This document shows, piece by piece, positions 9,958 through 20,857 of a stretch of 64,000 nucleotides of DNA (positions are counted from its first letter, which is position 1; every line of letters starts with the position of its first letter). A program made the position numbers and the translations under genes. The notes below the pieces were generated by a model that saw nothing but the letters and a program-made list of their open reading frames with translations, made no database searches and was not told the DNA's origin. Origin of the DNA: Henricia sp. BOLD:AAB3569 (lineage: Eukaryota > Echinodermata > Asteroidea > Spinulosida > Echinasteridae); the NCBI GenBank assembly GCA_037783545.1, contig JBBELK010000370.1, positions 2,232,001-2,296,000 on the forward strand, in the 5' to 3' direction.

Positions 9958-10472
9958 AGATAGTATACATGATTGGTAAACTGTTACAAATAGTTTTATC
10001 CCCCTGTGTGATTGAAGATATGCATCATTAAAACCAACCTGAGCAAAAACCAGCTCCGTACTTCGTCTAACTTTTGAGAAAACAGTAAAATAAGGGTTTG
10101 CGGTCATTTCGTCCCAAAACCATTTCGCCCTGAACCATTTCGATGTGAACCACGGCCTGTGCACGAAGTGGTTTTGGGGCGAAGTGGCATTTGGGCGATG
10201 TAGTGTTTGGACGAAGTAATTTGGGGCAAAATGGCACTCGGGCGAAGTGGTTTGGGGCGAAATGGCACTTGGGCGAAATGGTTTTGGGGCAAATTAAATT
10301 TTCGTATCATGAGACGAAAACTAATTGTTTTACTCATTTCTCAAAGACTATAGCACTTCAGACAACCATTTCAGGGGAAGTTTTCTAAGGTCATCATGTT
10401 TATATTGTGTAAGTTAGGCGTAAATCTGTGAACATTTCTGATTTTCGAGATTACCAATGATGTATACTGCCT
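9958..10472 (-). mobile_element. C1: TTAA element with GGGCGAAGTGG core
   Basis: The 515-bp element lies between TTAA at 9954-9957 and 10473-10476. Its ends are AGATAGTATACATGATTGGT and ACCAATGATGTATACTGCCT. Between them lies an array of GGGCGAAGTGG/GGGCGAAATGG units that also occurs in opposite orientation, so the core can fold. C2 and C3 are in the opposite orientation and match throughout. Confidence 0.85.
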
Positions 10473-10830
10473 TTAAGACAATAAAAAAAACAGTAAATCT
10501 CAAACTGTATTTTTGTTAATTTTGTAGGTTTCTGATCAACTCATGAAAAGACTTTGTGGTATATTCAAGACATAAAACTGCAATTTTCAAATCGATATTT
10601 CCAGCGATTTTTGTGTGAAATAAATCCATGCATTGAATACTCAAGTCATTATTTAATTGATTATTGGCCATTTTATTGAAATTTGACGTTATCAATAATA
10701 GTAAACATATCAATGTCAACAACAATCAATGTCAACAAAAGCAAACATGTCGTTGTCGTATTTAATACAAACACAACTATACGCTATTTTGAACCACACC
10801 AATTAAAACAAGTCATATAACCTATATTAA
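10473..10830. other. unassigned AT-rich stretch
   Basis: Contains the local direct repeat ATCAATGTCAACAA near 10710-10740; nothing else recognised. Confidence 0.4.
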
Positions 10831-10950
10831 AGGAGCATCACCAGATCACTTTTTTGACTTTCCCAGCATGCACTTACCTCATGGGTGATGAGATTTTGAT
10901 ATACCATATCGTTTGTCATATTTGACGACACAGTTTTTGACTGTTCTCTT
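10831..10950 (-). mobile_element. U5: partial U-family copy
   Basis: It starts AGGAGCATCA directly after TTAA (10827-10830). It shares CATGGGTGATGAGATTTTGAT and ATATCGTTTGTCATATTTGA with U2 read in reverse. C4 begins where it stops. Confidence 0.6.
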
Positions 10951-10952
10951 AA

Positions 10953-11068
10953 AGGTTGGACGAAGTACGGAGCTGACTTTTACTCGGGACGGTTTTAATC
11001 ATGCATATCTTCAATCACAGGGAGATGAAACTATTTGTAACGGTTTACCAATCATGTATAGACTACCC
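10953..11068 (+). mobile_element. C4: short C-family derivative
   Basis: It contains only the right third of C (GGACGAAGTACGGAGCTGA through TTTACCAATCATGTATAGAC). TTAA lies on both sides (10949-10952 and 11069-11072), so this may be a deletion derivative that moved or a remnant. Confidence 0.6.
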
Positions 11069-12137
11069 TTAAGCTTGCCGTCATGTGCAAACTTTGACCA
11101 TGTCTGAATTACTCCGCTATGTCCTAAAATGACACACGGGTCTACGGGAAAAAAAAACAATCAAGCCGTGTACCTAGTATCTATCATTGACTCGTGTAAG
11201 TTCAGGACGTCGCCATATAAATTTAATACAGCCTAAAATTAGCATTGCTTACAAAATCTATGGACCTCTTAAAATGGTACCTATGGCCGTGTCCGAATAT
11301 GACCGCGTCGTGAAATTACACTCGACTCAAATGGTAGACACAAATGGTCACTTTCCATAGACTCGTGTGTAATTTCAAAACATATATTATAGCCACATAA
11401 ATTCGAACATAGCCTAAATATCTTTAAAATCTGCACCTGGCCTCTTCACAATAGATTGCGTTTTGCACACAAATTGCCGCAGGTAGTAAATTTTCTATCG
11501 TTCGCATTCCCCTGTCTATATTTAGTAGTACTGTACTGTACTGTACTGTACTGTTTGTTTACAATTTTCAGCCTTTAGGCTTTGCGTGCACGCGAGAAAT
11601 GTTTCCACATGAGCACGTCCGTGTTGCGCAATGCGGTATTATTTTTGGATTTGGTTTTTTACCGAGTCGGAATTATTAATGTCATGCCCGTAAACAGGAT
11701 TCACAAACAATGAAAGAGAAACTACCAATTTAATAATTGGTCCCTGTGTCATAATTCATAACAAATGTCACGTATTCAATTTAATTTAAAAAAACAAAGA
11801 TATTAAAAAACATTAATTTTAAAAACCACTTATTTTGCCCTATTAAAAATGAACGATAGTCCAAACCATCGTGAGAAGTTACGGTTCATGATGTGCTGGA
11901 AATTGTGTCCATTTTAGCTCTTGAAACACTCGACTTTTTTTCCCAAACACTAGCTCCGACTTACCAAATGTAATTAACTCGCACGTTTTAAAAACACCCT
12001 TAGACACGCATGATTTGACACTTGGGGGCGCTCTAGGTCATTCCATTGACGATAAGCTATTTTCGAAACGCTGGATTCGGCTTCAGGCTCATTGTTGGAC
12101 TTTCTGTCTTTGTGCGTATCATTAACGCAATTCTATA
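11069..12137. other. unassigned stretch with (TACTG) microsatellite
   Basis: A run of five TACTG-type units occurs at about 11527-11551. No gene or other repeat recognised. Confidence 0.5.
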
Positions 12138-12200
12138 AGGCTGGATTTATACTGAGCTTTTTCGCGTGTAAATTTGGCGCGCTTCGCGGCGTGGAGGAAA

Positions 12201-12633
12201 ATGCATAGTTCCGAGATTGCCCAGTTAACCCCGCCCCTTAGATACTGTTGCTATGTGCTCACAAGCCATCGCCAAAAAAATGGCGACACACGACTTACAA
12301 AGCAACGGGACTCGGCGTGGAAAGCACAGATTCATTGGAGAAAACTCGAAGGTATTTATGTTTTAATGTCCGCAGTTACCGTAGCACACACTGAGCAAAG
12401 GGCTAGTAAGATGCCCTATATTCATAATGCGCTTTCCTATGAACAGCGAATCACCCGACATTGAAACCAACATTCACCCGGATCACTGCATACAACATTG
12501 TACAAACTGTATGGTCAGAACATCGCGTGATTGTTTGTGAGGCAATGCACTTTGACCTATGTGGGCACTGTCTGCTAGCTCTGTTGTGATTGGTCGGCGG
12601 GTTCGGCTTGATTGTCAGGTCGGAACTATGCAT
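12201..12633 (+). mobile_element. K1: element carrying promoter-like DNA and an ATG exon
   Basis: Terminal repeats are ATGCATAGTTCCGA and TCGGAACTATGCAT. From the left it reads a GC box (CCCCGCCCC, 12231-12239), GTTGCTATG, then AAAAAAATGGCGACA, a YY1-like start context. An open exon follows, then AAGGTATTTATG, a possible splice donor. The right part holds an inverted CCAAT (GATTGGTCGG). A reversed copy, K2, sits at 13658-14071 in a different host element, J1. No transposase is present. Confidence 0.75.
12280..12351 (+). CDS. possible captured first exon in K1
   Basis: Twenty-four codons from ATG to AAG are followed by GTATTT. K2 has the same frame and length with no indel. The two copies differ at seven bases, five of them amino-acid changing, so there is no sign of coding constraint since they parted. 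No family is recognised. It may be a relic of a host first exon. Confidence 0.25.
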
Positions 12634-12789
12634 TGGAGTGAAACGACGCACTGAACCACAAAACACTTTCCGCTCAAGTTGATTCTATGATTTTTAGTGT
12701 CTCATTTCAATGTAAAGTTTCTACACACAGATTTGTCTCATAACGACGCGCGTGAAATTTACGCGCGAAAAGGCTGTGTGAATCCAGGA

Positions 12790-13412
12790 TTGTTCGGTTT
12801 ATACCGTGCGCCGACCAGAAGATTGATAGCTCAAAAAGAGACAGATCTTGCATCCCATTTCCTGTCAAATTAACAAACATGCCGGTGCAGGATTGAGCTT
12901 GAAAAAGACAGAGTATACACGGGAAAGAAAGAAATTGTCAAGGTAATAATGAGCGAGGCGAATGGGGCAATTTGCGGGCAGTAATTACGGGCTGGGCCCG
13001 TGGGTGATTACGGGCTGGGCTGCGCCCGTGGGTGGTTACGGCGCTTCCTGGTGCGTGGCGTCGTGTGGTGTACCTCGTTATTCTGAGTTTTTTTTCAACT
13101 TAAGAAACACTGGAAATTTGTAATTTTGTGTCACCCCTGCCTACCCCTGTATTTCGGTTATTAGCCTTTATCACACACAGCGTGACCGTCTGAGGCAGAA
13201 CATTTCAATTGTTAGTATGGCGGCCGAACACAGGAATTTTACAGAGGAAATTCAAAATTGATAAGCATGGTTTCAGTGGTTACTTTTGTGATAAAATATG
13301 CAAATAAAAAGACACGTGACGTAATACAATGGCGCAGCATCCATGACGAGGCTAGCGGTGCTAATTTGAAACTTGCTAATTGACAATGACGTGACATGAC
13401 AGAGGTTAACAA
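12790..13412. other. unassigned stretch with short GGGCTGGGC repeats
   Basis: Near 12975-13040 the phrase ATTACGGGCTGGGC with CGTGGGTG is repeated twice. ATGGCGGCC at 13217 opens only a short frame. Nothing else recognised. Confidence 0.4.
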
Positions 13413-13657
13413 TTTAGCCTTTTGCGTGTTATATTTGCATAATGGTTCGCACCGCGAATTCATAACTTTCAAATTGATGTGCAGTTTAGAAAGTTCATAT
13501 ATACTATGCTGTTGTTGCTACGTGGTGCACACCAATGCCTAGCAACCAACAGTCTGGTTGCTTTATGCCATTCTCCCCTACAGTTAACACGGTATTGATT
13601 CTGTATTCTTCACTCTGGCGCGTGCACCCGCGGTCACATATTACATAGCACGAAAAA

Positions 13658-14071
13658 TACATAGTTCCGACCTGTCAATCAAGCCGTACCCGCCGACCAA
13701 TCACAACAACTAGCAGACAGCGCCCACATAGGTCAAAGCGATGCAATCATCACAAAAATCGCGATTGTATGCCCCAGTGACCGGGTGAATTTTGGTTTCA
13801 ATGTCAGGCGATTCGCTGTTCAAAGGTAGGAAAGCGCATTTTTATGAATATTTGTCATCCCTGCATTACTAGCCCTTCGCTCAGTGTGTGCTACGGTATT
13901 TGTCGACCCTAAAACATAAATACCTTTGAGTTCTCTCCAAAGAATTTGTGCTTTCCATGCCGAGTCCCGTTGCTTTGTACGTTGTGTGTCGCCATTTGTT
14001 TCGATGGCTCGTGAGCACATAGCAACAATATCTAAGGGGCGGGGTTAACTGGGCAATCTCGCACTATGCAT
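13658..14071 (-). mobile_element. K2: second K element, reversed, in J1
   Basis: It matches K1 across about 410 bp, including the GC box (complement GGGGCGGGG near 14040), the exon (13995 down to 13924) and the CCAAT region. The host J1 gives its boundaries independently. Finding K in two unrelated hosts shows that the promoter-like block moved as a unit. Confidence 0.8.
13924..13995 (-). CDS. possible captured first exon in K2
   Basis: This is the same 24-codon frame as in K1, followed by GTATTTATG. The residues begin MATHNVQSNGTR and end FGENSK. Predicted only; no homologue recognised. Confidence 0.25.
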
Positions 14072-14172
14072 TTAGTCTGGTCATCTGGATTCTAAGGGTG
14101 CATGTGAAAGAAAGTACGTCAGTACACCAGACGTTAATAATGTGGAACGCGCAAAAGCTAATTGCGTGCAGC

Positions 14173-14868
14173 AAAACTATGAAATCAAATTTATTGTCAA
14201 TTTTCCGGGTTAACATTCGACGTCCTTATAAACAAAATGAATTATTCAAAGCCGCCTGTATTATAAGTGAATTTCTCCGAATTAAAACGGAGCCCATTTG
14301 TCGATTGCTCCATCGTGTTTAACAATCGGTCCCTCTGCGAAAGTCATTACAATGATGACCCGAACGGTAATTATGAAAACACGGTGCTTTATCTTGATCA
14401 AACTGGGACTCTAAAAACGTCTTTAAAACTCTCTACCAGGCACACTGGGAAAACAGCCCGCGGGTTCCCGAGAGAAGTTCTGCCGGGCGGTTCTCTCTCT
14501 TGCCGCGGCGTCGGCACGCTCTGGTGTTTGTACTTTAGGTAAATTCCATTAGCGGAGTAAAGTTTTGCAACATGGCGGATAATGATGATTGAGAAAACAA
14601 CCCTTCCATCTTATTTCTTGGGGTGTTTGTTCTGCAGACGGGACCGTCTTGTCGTGGGGAATTGCCTGGACTAATTTGCGACAAGTCTGCTTGCTTGTTT
14701 AAAGAGGGTTGGGAACGATTTTGCTTGAATGTTGAGGGAATTTTTCCGCAGTGCTGATCTAAACAAAAGATGTCCCAGGCATGTAATTTACGTAACACAC
14801 GACGCCAGCCGGCAGGGCTTATGTTGTTCAAACCATTCTTTTACATATTCTTTTTAAAATTTATTTAA
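14173..14868. other. unassigned stretch, partly GC-rich
   Basis: GC rises around 14450-14530, with CCGCGGCGTCGG. An ATGGCGG occurs at 14572 but its frame is short. No gene recognised. Confidence 0.35.
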
Positions 14869-15247
14869 AGGAAGGGACAGCTTTTGCAAAGGGTTGCTTA
14901 ATTCGGTACGCTATATATAAATCGCCATCTTTTGCAGTTCGGAGCTTGGACTTAAGAGGGCGTGTGTCAGGTCACAACAGATTTTTACATATTCAAGGCG
15001 TGCAGGAGTCGGGGAACATGGCATCAATCTTGAAGTCATCCATGCCATCGTGACATGGTTGACGTTATCACCCCTTTCAAAATTTCGAAAATGTGGGGCA
15101 GCACATGGTTGCATTAGTTGCAGATTTTATCTTAACAATTAATTGTGTTGCCGACGTTGAAAACAAGATTCTCTGATTCTCATAAAGGTTTATGCACCGG
15201 AAAATACATCAGTAATATTTTTGATTAAATTGTCGATAAATTCCATT
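14869..15247 (-). mobile_element. F2: diverged F-family copy
   Basis: It begins AGGAAGGGACAGCTTTTGC after TTAA (14865-14868). It shares the F1 interior in reverse, including GCAGCACATGGTTGCA and AGATTCTCTGATTCTCATA. The central hairpin is degraded. Confidence 0.7.
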
Positions 15248-15279
15248 CACTTCCAGTCGTAAAAACCATATTTTGAATT

Positions 15280-15412
15280 TTTGAGGTTAAAATCAAGGTT
15301 TTTTTGTTTTATGCTAATAGAAATTTGCTTTTTCATGAGCAAAGTTGTGATGTCACATTAGGCAAACGCAGGAAAATCAGTCAATTTTAACTGTGCACAA
15401 AAGATTTCACTA
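15280..15412 (-). mobile_element. Q5: internal piece of a Q element
   Basis: On the minus strand it matches the interior of Q1: CTGATTTTCCTG, CATGAAAAAGCAAATTT-like text and TAGCATAAAA. No ends are visible. Confidence 0.55.
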
Positions 15413-15763
15413 TTTTCTCCAACTTACTAAATATTTTATAACCCTAATTGGCAGTTCGGTTTTGTTTTTCGTGTTCCCCGCGCAAACGGGGTTATAAACA
15501 AAATCAAAGTTCTGGCAATTGTTAAAGGTGGCCATTTTAAACACGCTCATTAATATTCATGATTTCTTGATACATTAACCTATAATAAGTATCTGAGCCA
15601 TCTAGTAAGGATTAATTAATAATTGAAAAGGATGACCCTTTCTTACGTTGGACATTTCTTCATTGCCCAATGTTTACATATTGGTGTGTTTTCTCTTCTG
15701 CACGCACTCGATTAATAAAATTACCAATCCCCAAACGGTATATGTTTTACAAGAACGGCAGAC

Positions 15764-15764
<1 letters not shown>

Positions 15765-15795
<31 letters not shown>

Positions 15796-15965
15796 TCAGT
15801 TTCATCACAAGTAGACGGATTTGGTGTCTGAAAGATGACACGATCGCGAGGGACTCTTCGGATATATCCAGTATATCATCACGGGTATACATTAGCCGAT
15901 GTTTTACCCAAATGAGTCTACATCCAACCCCCCCCCCCCCCCCCCCCCCCCCGGCCCCCCCCCCT
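15765..15965. repeat. (AC)n and poly-C tracts
   Basis: An (AC)n run occupies 15770-15795, and a nearly pure C run with short interruptions occupies about 15929-15964. Assembly length across the C run may be unreliable. Confidence 0.9.
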
Positions 15966-15994
15966 CCTTCCCCCACAGAAATTTAGCTGATTAA

Positions 15995-16340
15995 AGCACA
16001 ATACATCATTTGCAGTTACCCAAAATTTTACTTAACGAATTGACACGAAAACCCCGACTAAAAGTGTTGATACTATGGTAACAAACACGACATGGGATTG
16101 TTTTCGTGTAAAAAGGTATCTTTGTGGGAGAAATTGCTAACTGAATGTTTGCAGACAACCTTTCTACTGTTCATTCATACACAACAAAATTCATTGATTT
16201 TTCAGGTTTTCTAAAACATTACTGCATCTATGTGGCTGACATTTCTACAAGGCAGTTTATCAACAATATTCTTCAGTTATGTAATGCTGTTCGTGTTGTT
16301 CCTGTTTTTACAAGTACTTTTCCAATCATGTAATTTGTCT
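15995..16340 (+). mobile_element. A1: A-family TTAA element
   Basis: The 346-bp element is flanked by TTAA at 15991-15994 and 16341-16344. It starts AGCACAATACATCATTTGCA and ends CATGTAATTTGTCT. It has the family phrases GTGTTGATACTATGGTAACA and TCTACAAGGCAGTTTATCAA. Confidence 0.85.
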
Positions 16341-17051
16341 TTAAAAGAATGCGGTCGGAACATGCAACCACTCGACGATCTAGCCGGGGCTCTTCTTTCT
16401 GCGCGCCATGCCAATTGAACAATCTTCATCATGTTGATACTTAGACGTTTGAGATGATTGCAATCCGCTAAACCGTCTGAGCGGCTCGCCTTTTCGGAAG
16501 TTTTGAAGCTTGTATATGTTTCGCTCTCCCGTTACGTACACAGACATTCCGCAAGTTCTACTAGCCCAGATTTCGCCATCAGTGTACCAGATCTGTTGAG
16601 AGTCGTAAATATTACACCGCGCGGTTTTAATTTACTATATATAATTCCGTACTTTCAACCCTTTTACAGATTAAAATCGTTTTGAGCTAACATGTACATT
16701 ATCTTGCAAGTATGTTTCGTCTCTAAAATTGGGGCCCATTGGTTGGTACACTATATACTGAGCCTGCGGTCATTTATTATTTGTCTAGACTGAATGAACA
16801 TCACCATTGACTATCAGTTAGGTAAAAGACGGATGAGGCGAAGGTTAATTAAGAAACAAGGAGACGGGCTTCTCCAACTTTTGGATGATGGGTATATATG
16901 TTTTGACTCGAGGAACGGATTTGAACAAACGTATGTGGCGTTTCAATAGTCGCGCATTTATCATGTTTTTAGAACAAGTTGTTGGCAGGACATGTAGTTT
17001 AATTGCCCATCTTTTTAATATGGCTGATAATTGCCTAAAGATGAGAGTTGA
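16341..17051. other. unassigned stretch
   Basis: An open frame of 75 codons at 16458 has no recognisable domain. No repeat match. Confidence 0.35.
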
Positions 17052-17651
17052 AGGCCCAATTTATCATTTTACAAGCCTTTTACGAATTTCTGCTGGAATA
17101 AGGGCTAAACATATAAGGACGCCTGTAGAAATTTAAGATACATAAATCCATGCATGGTTTTGTGTTAAAGCCCCTATGTATCATTTGCAAGATAAAACAT
17201 TTTACAGATTCGTGGAATAAGAGTACAACATATCTAACTAAAGGAAGAATGTTGGTAAACTAGCCTGAAGAAATTTTAGCTACTTTAATAGATGCATCAA
17301 TGCTACAGAAAATCTATATATGGATTTTGTGAATGGTAAAACAGTCCCGTGCACAGGATTTTTTTTTTAGAAAACCACCTTCGGTTGTCCAGTTCCAGCA
17401 TGAAATACCATTTTGGACGGGAATAAATTCATGTGGTGTTTGTTACCATTGCTATCAACACTTTGAGTAAGGTTTTTCTTGTCAACTCATGAAAAACAAA
17501 ATTGAGTTATTGCAAATGATACAATGGGCCTTTAAGTGAATGATACAAACAATTAGTGGGGTGTTGGTTTAAGGCTTTGAGTAAGTTAGTTTCGTGTGAA
17601 CTTATTATTAATAAGTACAATTCTGGGTTATTGCAAAATAATGTCGGGCCT
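17052..17651 (-). mobile_element. A2: A element split by A3
   Basis: The left end AGGCCCAATTTATCATTTT and the right end ATGTCGGGCCT are inverted. TTAA follows at 17652-17655. A3 lies inside, at a TTAA in the phrase TTTGTG-TTAA-GTGAATG. Confidence 0.8.
17169..17531 (-). mobile_element. A3: A element nested in A2 at a duplicated TTAA
   Basis: The 363-bp copy has ends AGCCCCTATGTATCATTTGC and GCAAATGATACAATGGGCCT. TTAA stands at 17165-17168 and 17532-17535. Removing A3 plus one TTAA restores the continuous A2 sequence. This is the best evidence in the window that the group targets TTAA. Confidence 0.9.
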
Positions 17652-18609
17652 TTAAGAGATTTGAATTCTACTTGACTTGGATATCAGACCTGGGTTTTTC
17701 AAAGGCGGCTCTTGTCACTAGGTAATTTATTTTGTGGTTGAAACTTCGGCAACTTCTTCTTGTCGTCATTTCATTACATGGTGTAGTTCACTGACCTTTA
17801 TGGCAGATGTTGCGCGGCTCCCTTAAGTTCATTCCACGACATTTTACGAATGAGCGAATGTTTCAATCTAGATGTCTCGAATTCCAAAGCAATTTCGCCG
17901 GAGTCTCGCCTGCACCGCGGACATTTTACATCAGATTTCGCCATTAAATTGAATAGCGGGCCACCTGTTTCCACAAGTGTGTAGCCGAGTTAATGTTATC
18001 GCTTGGGCATAATGCAATCGACATCTGCTGTAAAAAACCTCAAATTTAATTCTCCACCCACGTTTTTTTGTCATCTTACGAGTATGGCTGTATCCCGGTG
18101 CGAATACAACCTCCCAGACACTTCAAGAGCTGATGATACTAGTTTTCCCCGCCCTTATTTTTCCCGCGTCTGATATCCCGCCACAATCCGGCATCGGATG
18201 TTTTTCGGAGATAAGAATAGAAGACGACCCGGCAGCGAAGGAAGATGTTGAAAAGACGATGCATGCCGAACGAAGAAGATGTTTCTCCTCGAGGCGATTT
18301 TAGTAAGCCAAGACGTCCGAAAGAGACAAGGTTTGCCGGGTGTGTTAGTCGAATCTTATACTTGGAGTGGTCTGCTGTGGTGAATTCGCCACTCCAGCCG
18401 GTTTCCGGCCCCTCGATAAAAGGGTTGGCCGCGCTCGGACTAATGTCATGAACTTGCTTGGAGTGGGTGATTATGTAATTTTAATCAGGGGCAGGAGGAA
18501 TCACATGTACGGGGCTTCGAGAAAGGATGATGAATGGGGAAGGAGGGACCGGGAGAGGATATAGAAGAGAGTTTATGATGCCGCTGTCGGTAAAATAAAA
18601 CCTATAGTT
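17652..18609. other. non-repeat stretch, possible regulatory DNA
   Basis: No repeat match inside the window and mixed GC content. It includes the E-box CACCTG near 17962, TTTCGCCGG text and a 68-codon frame at 18245 rich in Arg and Lys without a known domain. I cannot decide between unique intergenic DNA and an unrecognised exon. Confidence 0.3.
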
Positions 18610-18955
18610 TGACAATGTCCTAAATATTCGGTCAACCATTTCACTGAAAAACCATACTAAAATTGAAGATTGAAGTGATTCCAACTGTCCAATGCGATGG
18701 TTTCGCCAACTGAAGATGAAAAGATGTGCATGCACACGCATTTTTTTTTTTTACAAGGACGCTCTTGACTGCTTTTTGTACAGAATAGCTATAGAGAACC
18801 AGCCTAAATAGGATGGTGGCTTTGCACAATTTCTTGAAAGAATGGGCACAGTTTTCGTTGTTTTCTCGGAACGTAGATAAACTATAATAGTAAGCTGACT
18901 TGCACATGTATCATACGCATCCTCAATCACACAGGAAGTTGTGAGATGCCTTTAC
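18610..18955 (-). mobile_element. D3: D-family copy
   Basis: On the minus strand it carries GGAATCACTTCAATCTTCA, TAGGCTGGTTCTCTATAGC, GCCCATTCTTTCAAGAAATT and CGAGAAAACAACGAAAACTG, all D phrases. The ends are not sharp. Confidence 0.65.
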
Positions 18956-19658
18956 TATACATTCAAACCTCGTTAATAAGTAACCTGGGGAGTTTATAGA
19001 CCTTGTTATATCAGAAACCTTGTATTATCAGGAATTACAAAATTATGAACAAAAGATTGGGGCTTAACATTTTCCTCGTTATAAGCAGAATGTTTTATTA
19101 ACAGTGCTCTTATTATCGAATTGCCCTTCGTCATTCTTTTTGACCTCATTACGTACAGATCTCTTCACCTTTCGCATGGCGGCCGCGACCGCAATCCAAG
19201 CCTCATACCAAAAAAAAATCAATGCCCGAGAAATCCACCTGTTTACGAATAAATATTCCAGCGGAATATTTTGGCCACGGGCGTCGACGGAAGAATGGGC
19301 GGTAAATTCCCCGAAGCAAATGCTCTTAGTCGCACATTTTAACTCTAAATAAAGATAGGGGAAAAAAGAGTCGGAGGCGAAAAGAGAGCATCCGAATATA
19401 GAGGCATATCCTTTTTAAGCGACGAAACGACGCCGAAAAAATCAATAAGAAACGGAAACCGCTGGCGTTAATGTGCAAGATAAATTATTTATGACATGGA
19501 TTTGAAATGCATCACCTTATACAATTTCCTTTGTGCTCAGAGTAAATGACATTGAATGTGGGTCTCATGTTGTCTGGTGATGTATTTATTTGGTTAAATT
19601 AAACATTGGAAATTTAGAGGTTCTGCGAATATAATCTCGCTAAGCGAGCGAGTGATAA
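18956..19658. other. non-repeat stretch, possible regulatory DNA
   Basis: No repeat match. ATGGCGGCC at 19176 opens a 59-codon in-frame tail with no domain. The complex composition at 19170-19440 stands out from its AT-rich surroundings. Confidence 0.3.
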
Positions 19659-20007
19659 AGACCCATTGTATCATTTGCAATGACTCAAAATGTTACTTCA
19701 TGAGTTGACAAGAAAACAAATTACTTAGTGTTGATAGCAATGGTAACAAACACCACATGACTTTATTTCTGTCCAAAATGGTACTTTCTATTAAAAATTA
19801 AAAAACTAAATGTGGTTTTCCCCATTCAAAAAAAAAAAAACCTGGCATGGATTTAAAGGTTTTCTGAAGCATTGCTGAATCTAAGTAGCTGAAATGTCTG
19901 CAGGCTATAGTTGAGTAGTTCGCCAACATTCTTCTTTAGATAATGTTATATGCCCTTATTCCACGAAATCGTAAAAAGGTTCATCTTGCAAATGATTTAA
20001 CGGGTCT
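19659..20007 (+). mobile_element. A4: A-family element
   Basis: It starts AGACCCATTGTATCATTTGC and ends AAATGATTTAACGGGTCT, then TTAA at 20008-20011. The left TTAA has decayed to GATA. An A-run interrupts it near 19830. Confidence 0.8.
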
Positions 20008-20037
20008 TTAATATCAACAGAGGTGGAAATGTTTGTC

Positions 20038-20185
20038 ATAGACTATTAAAATGTGACGTCAGTTTCCAGGGTAACTGTGTCTAAACATTCATTGTAGCTT
20101 GAAACATCCATTGCTATATAAGTGCAAAGAAACGGTTCACTGGTTTTAGTGCAGACTAACCTTGCCAACGCACAAAGAGAGACGT
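20038..20185. mobile_element. I2: diverged I-family element
   Basis: ATAGACTATTAAAATGTGAC, the GTCAGTTTCCAGGGTAACTG region and TTCACTGGTTTTAGTG match I1 in reverse order. The right end is decayed. Confidence 0.65.
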
Positions 20186-20373
20186 TTTTACTTTAGAGCT
20201 TATTTTTTTTTATCATTAATGTCATTTGCAAAATCTCTATTATGATCGCGAACCCCAACCTACTTGTTCGCTTTCCGTAAAGCAGGCGGGACGATCACGC
20301 GACCTTGAATACTGCCGCGGGAAAAAACGGTGACCGAATTCCCGTATTTTAATCGCAGGATGCTTGTAGCGAG

Positions 20374-20857
20374 TATATAATGCACACAACACGCCGACAC
20401 ATCTTATTCCAGGCCCAGATGCGTGGACGAGTCTGGATCGTTACAAAAACTACAGGAACGGTTAAAAAAAAACATTGCACGAACTAAACAACGTGGGCAC
20501 AAAGTCCTGAAAACTAATGAGCATTTATGTTGTCGTTAGCACTTCTATGATGCTTCGTATTCCATTGCGGAGAACCCATTATGATGTTTAATAACCCTAC
20601 TTCAACTGTTTACCGGTTGGTGTAGGTGGCTGTTCTGTGATTTCTGCGGGATTTCGACGAATTTGCTGGCAACTTCGCTAGATCTTTTCAAGATGAATCC
20701 TGAGATTTTTAACAACGAAATGGACGAAACGCCAAAGTGATTCAACACTTGGAACTTTTTGTGACAACACTTGGAACTTTGTTTCGACCGTCTGGGAGAT
20801 TTCTTCAGTTCGTTTTGTTCAAGCCATCGGGAAAACTACGCTATGGCGAAAGACGAG
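20374..20857 (+). promoter_or_regulatory. possible TATA promoter and 5' leader
   Basis: GAGTATATAATGC at about 20373-20385 is a good TATA box. It is followed by leader-like sequence with short upstream frames (22 codons from 20419; 15 codons from MNPEIFNNEMDE near 20692). ATGGCGAAAGACGAGGTATTG follows at 20843, giving five codons and then GT. No TSS evidence and no downstream exon found. Confidence 0.25.

Larger units (their letters stand above)
12138..12789. mobile_element. L2: L-family foldback carrying K1
   Basis: The left end is GGCTGGATTTATACTGAGCT and the right end is GCTGTGTGAATCCAG. The next inner arms are TTTTCGCGTGTAAATTT and GAAATTTACGCGCGAAAA. Element K1 occupies 12201-12633, so L2 without K1 is about 220 bp. 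Confidence 0.75.
13413..14172 (+). mobile_element. J1: J-family element split by K2
   Basis: The left end TTAGCCTTTTGCGTGT matches the inverted right end GCGCAAAAGCTAATT. The internal phrases TGCTACGTGGTGCACACC and CTTTATGCCATTCTCCCCTA match J2, J3 and J4. K2 interrupts it where other J copies run continuously from CACATAGCAACAAAA to TTTAGTCTGG. Confidence 0.75.

Noticed and set aside
9862..10388. Open frames on both strands rich in Lys-Trp-Phe and Pro-Asn-His-Phe repeats
   Set aside because: They are translations of the GGGCGAAGTGG array of element C and recur wherever C occurs.
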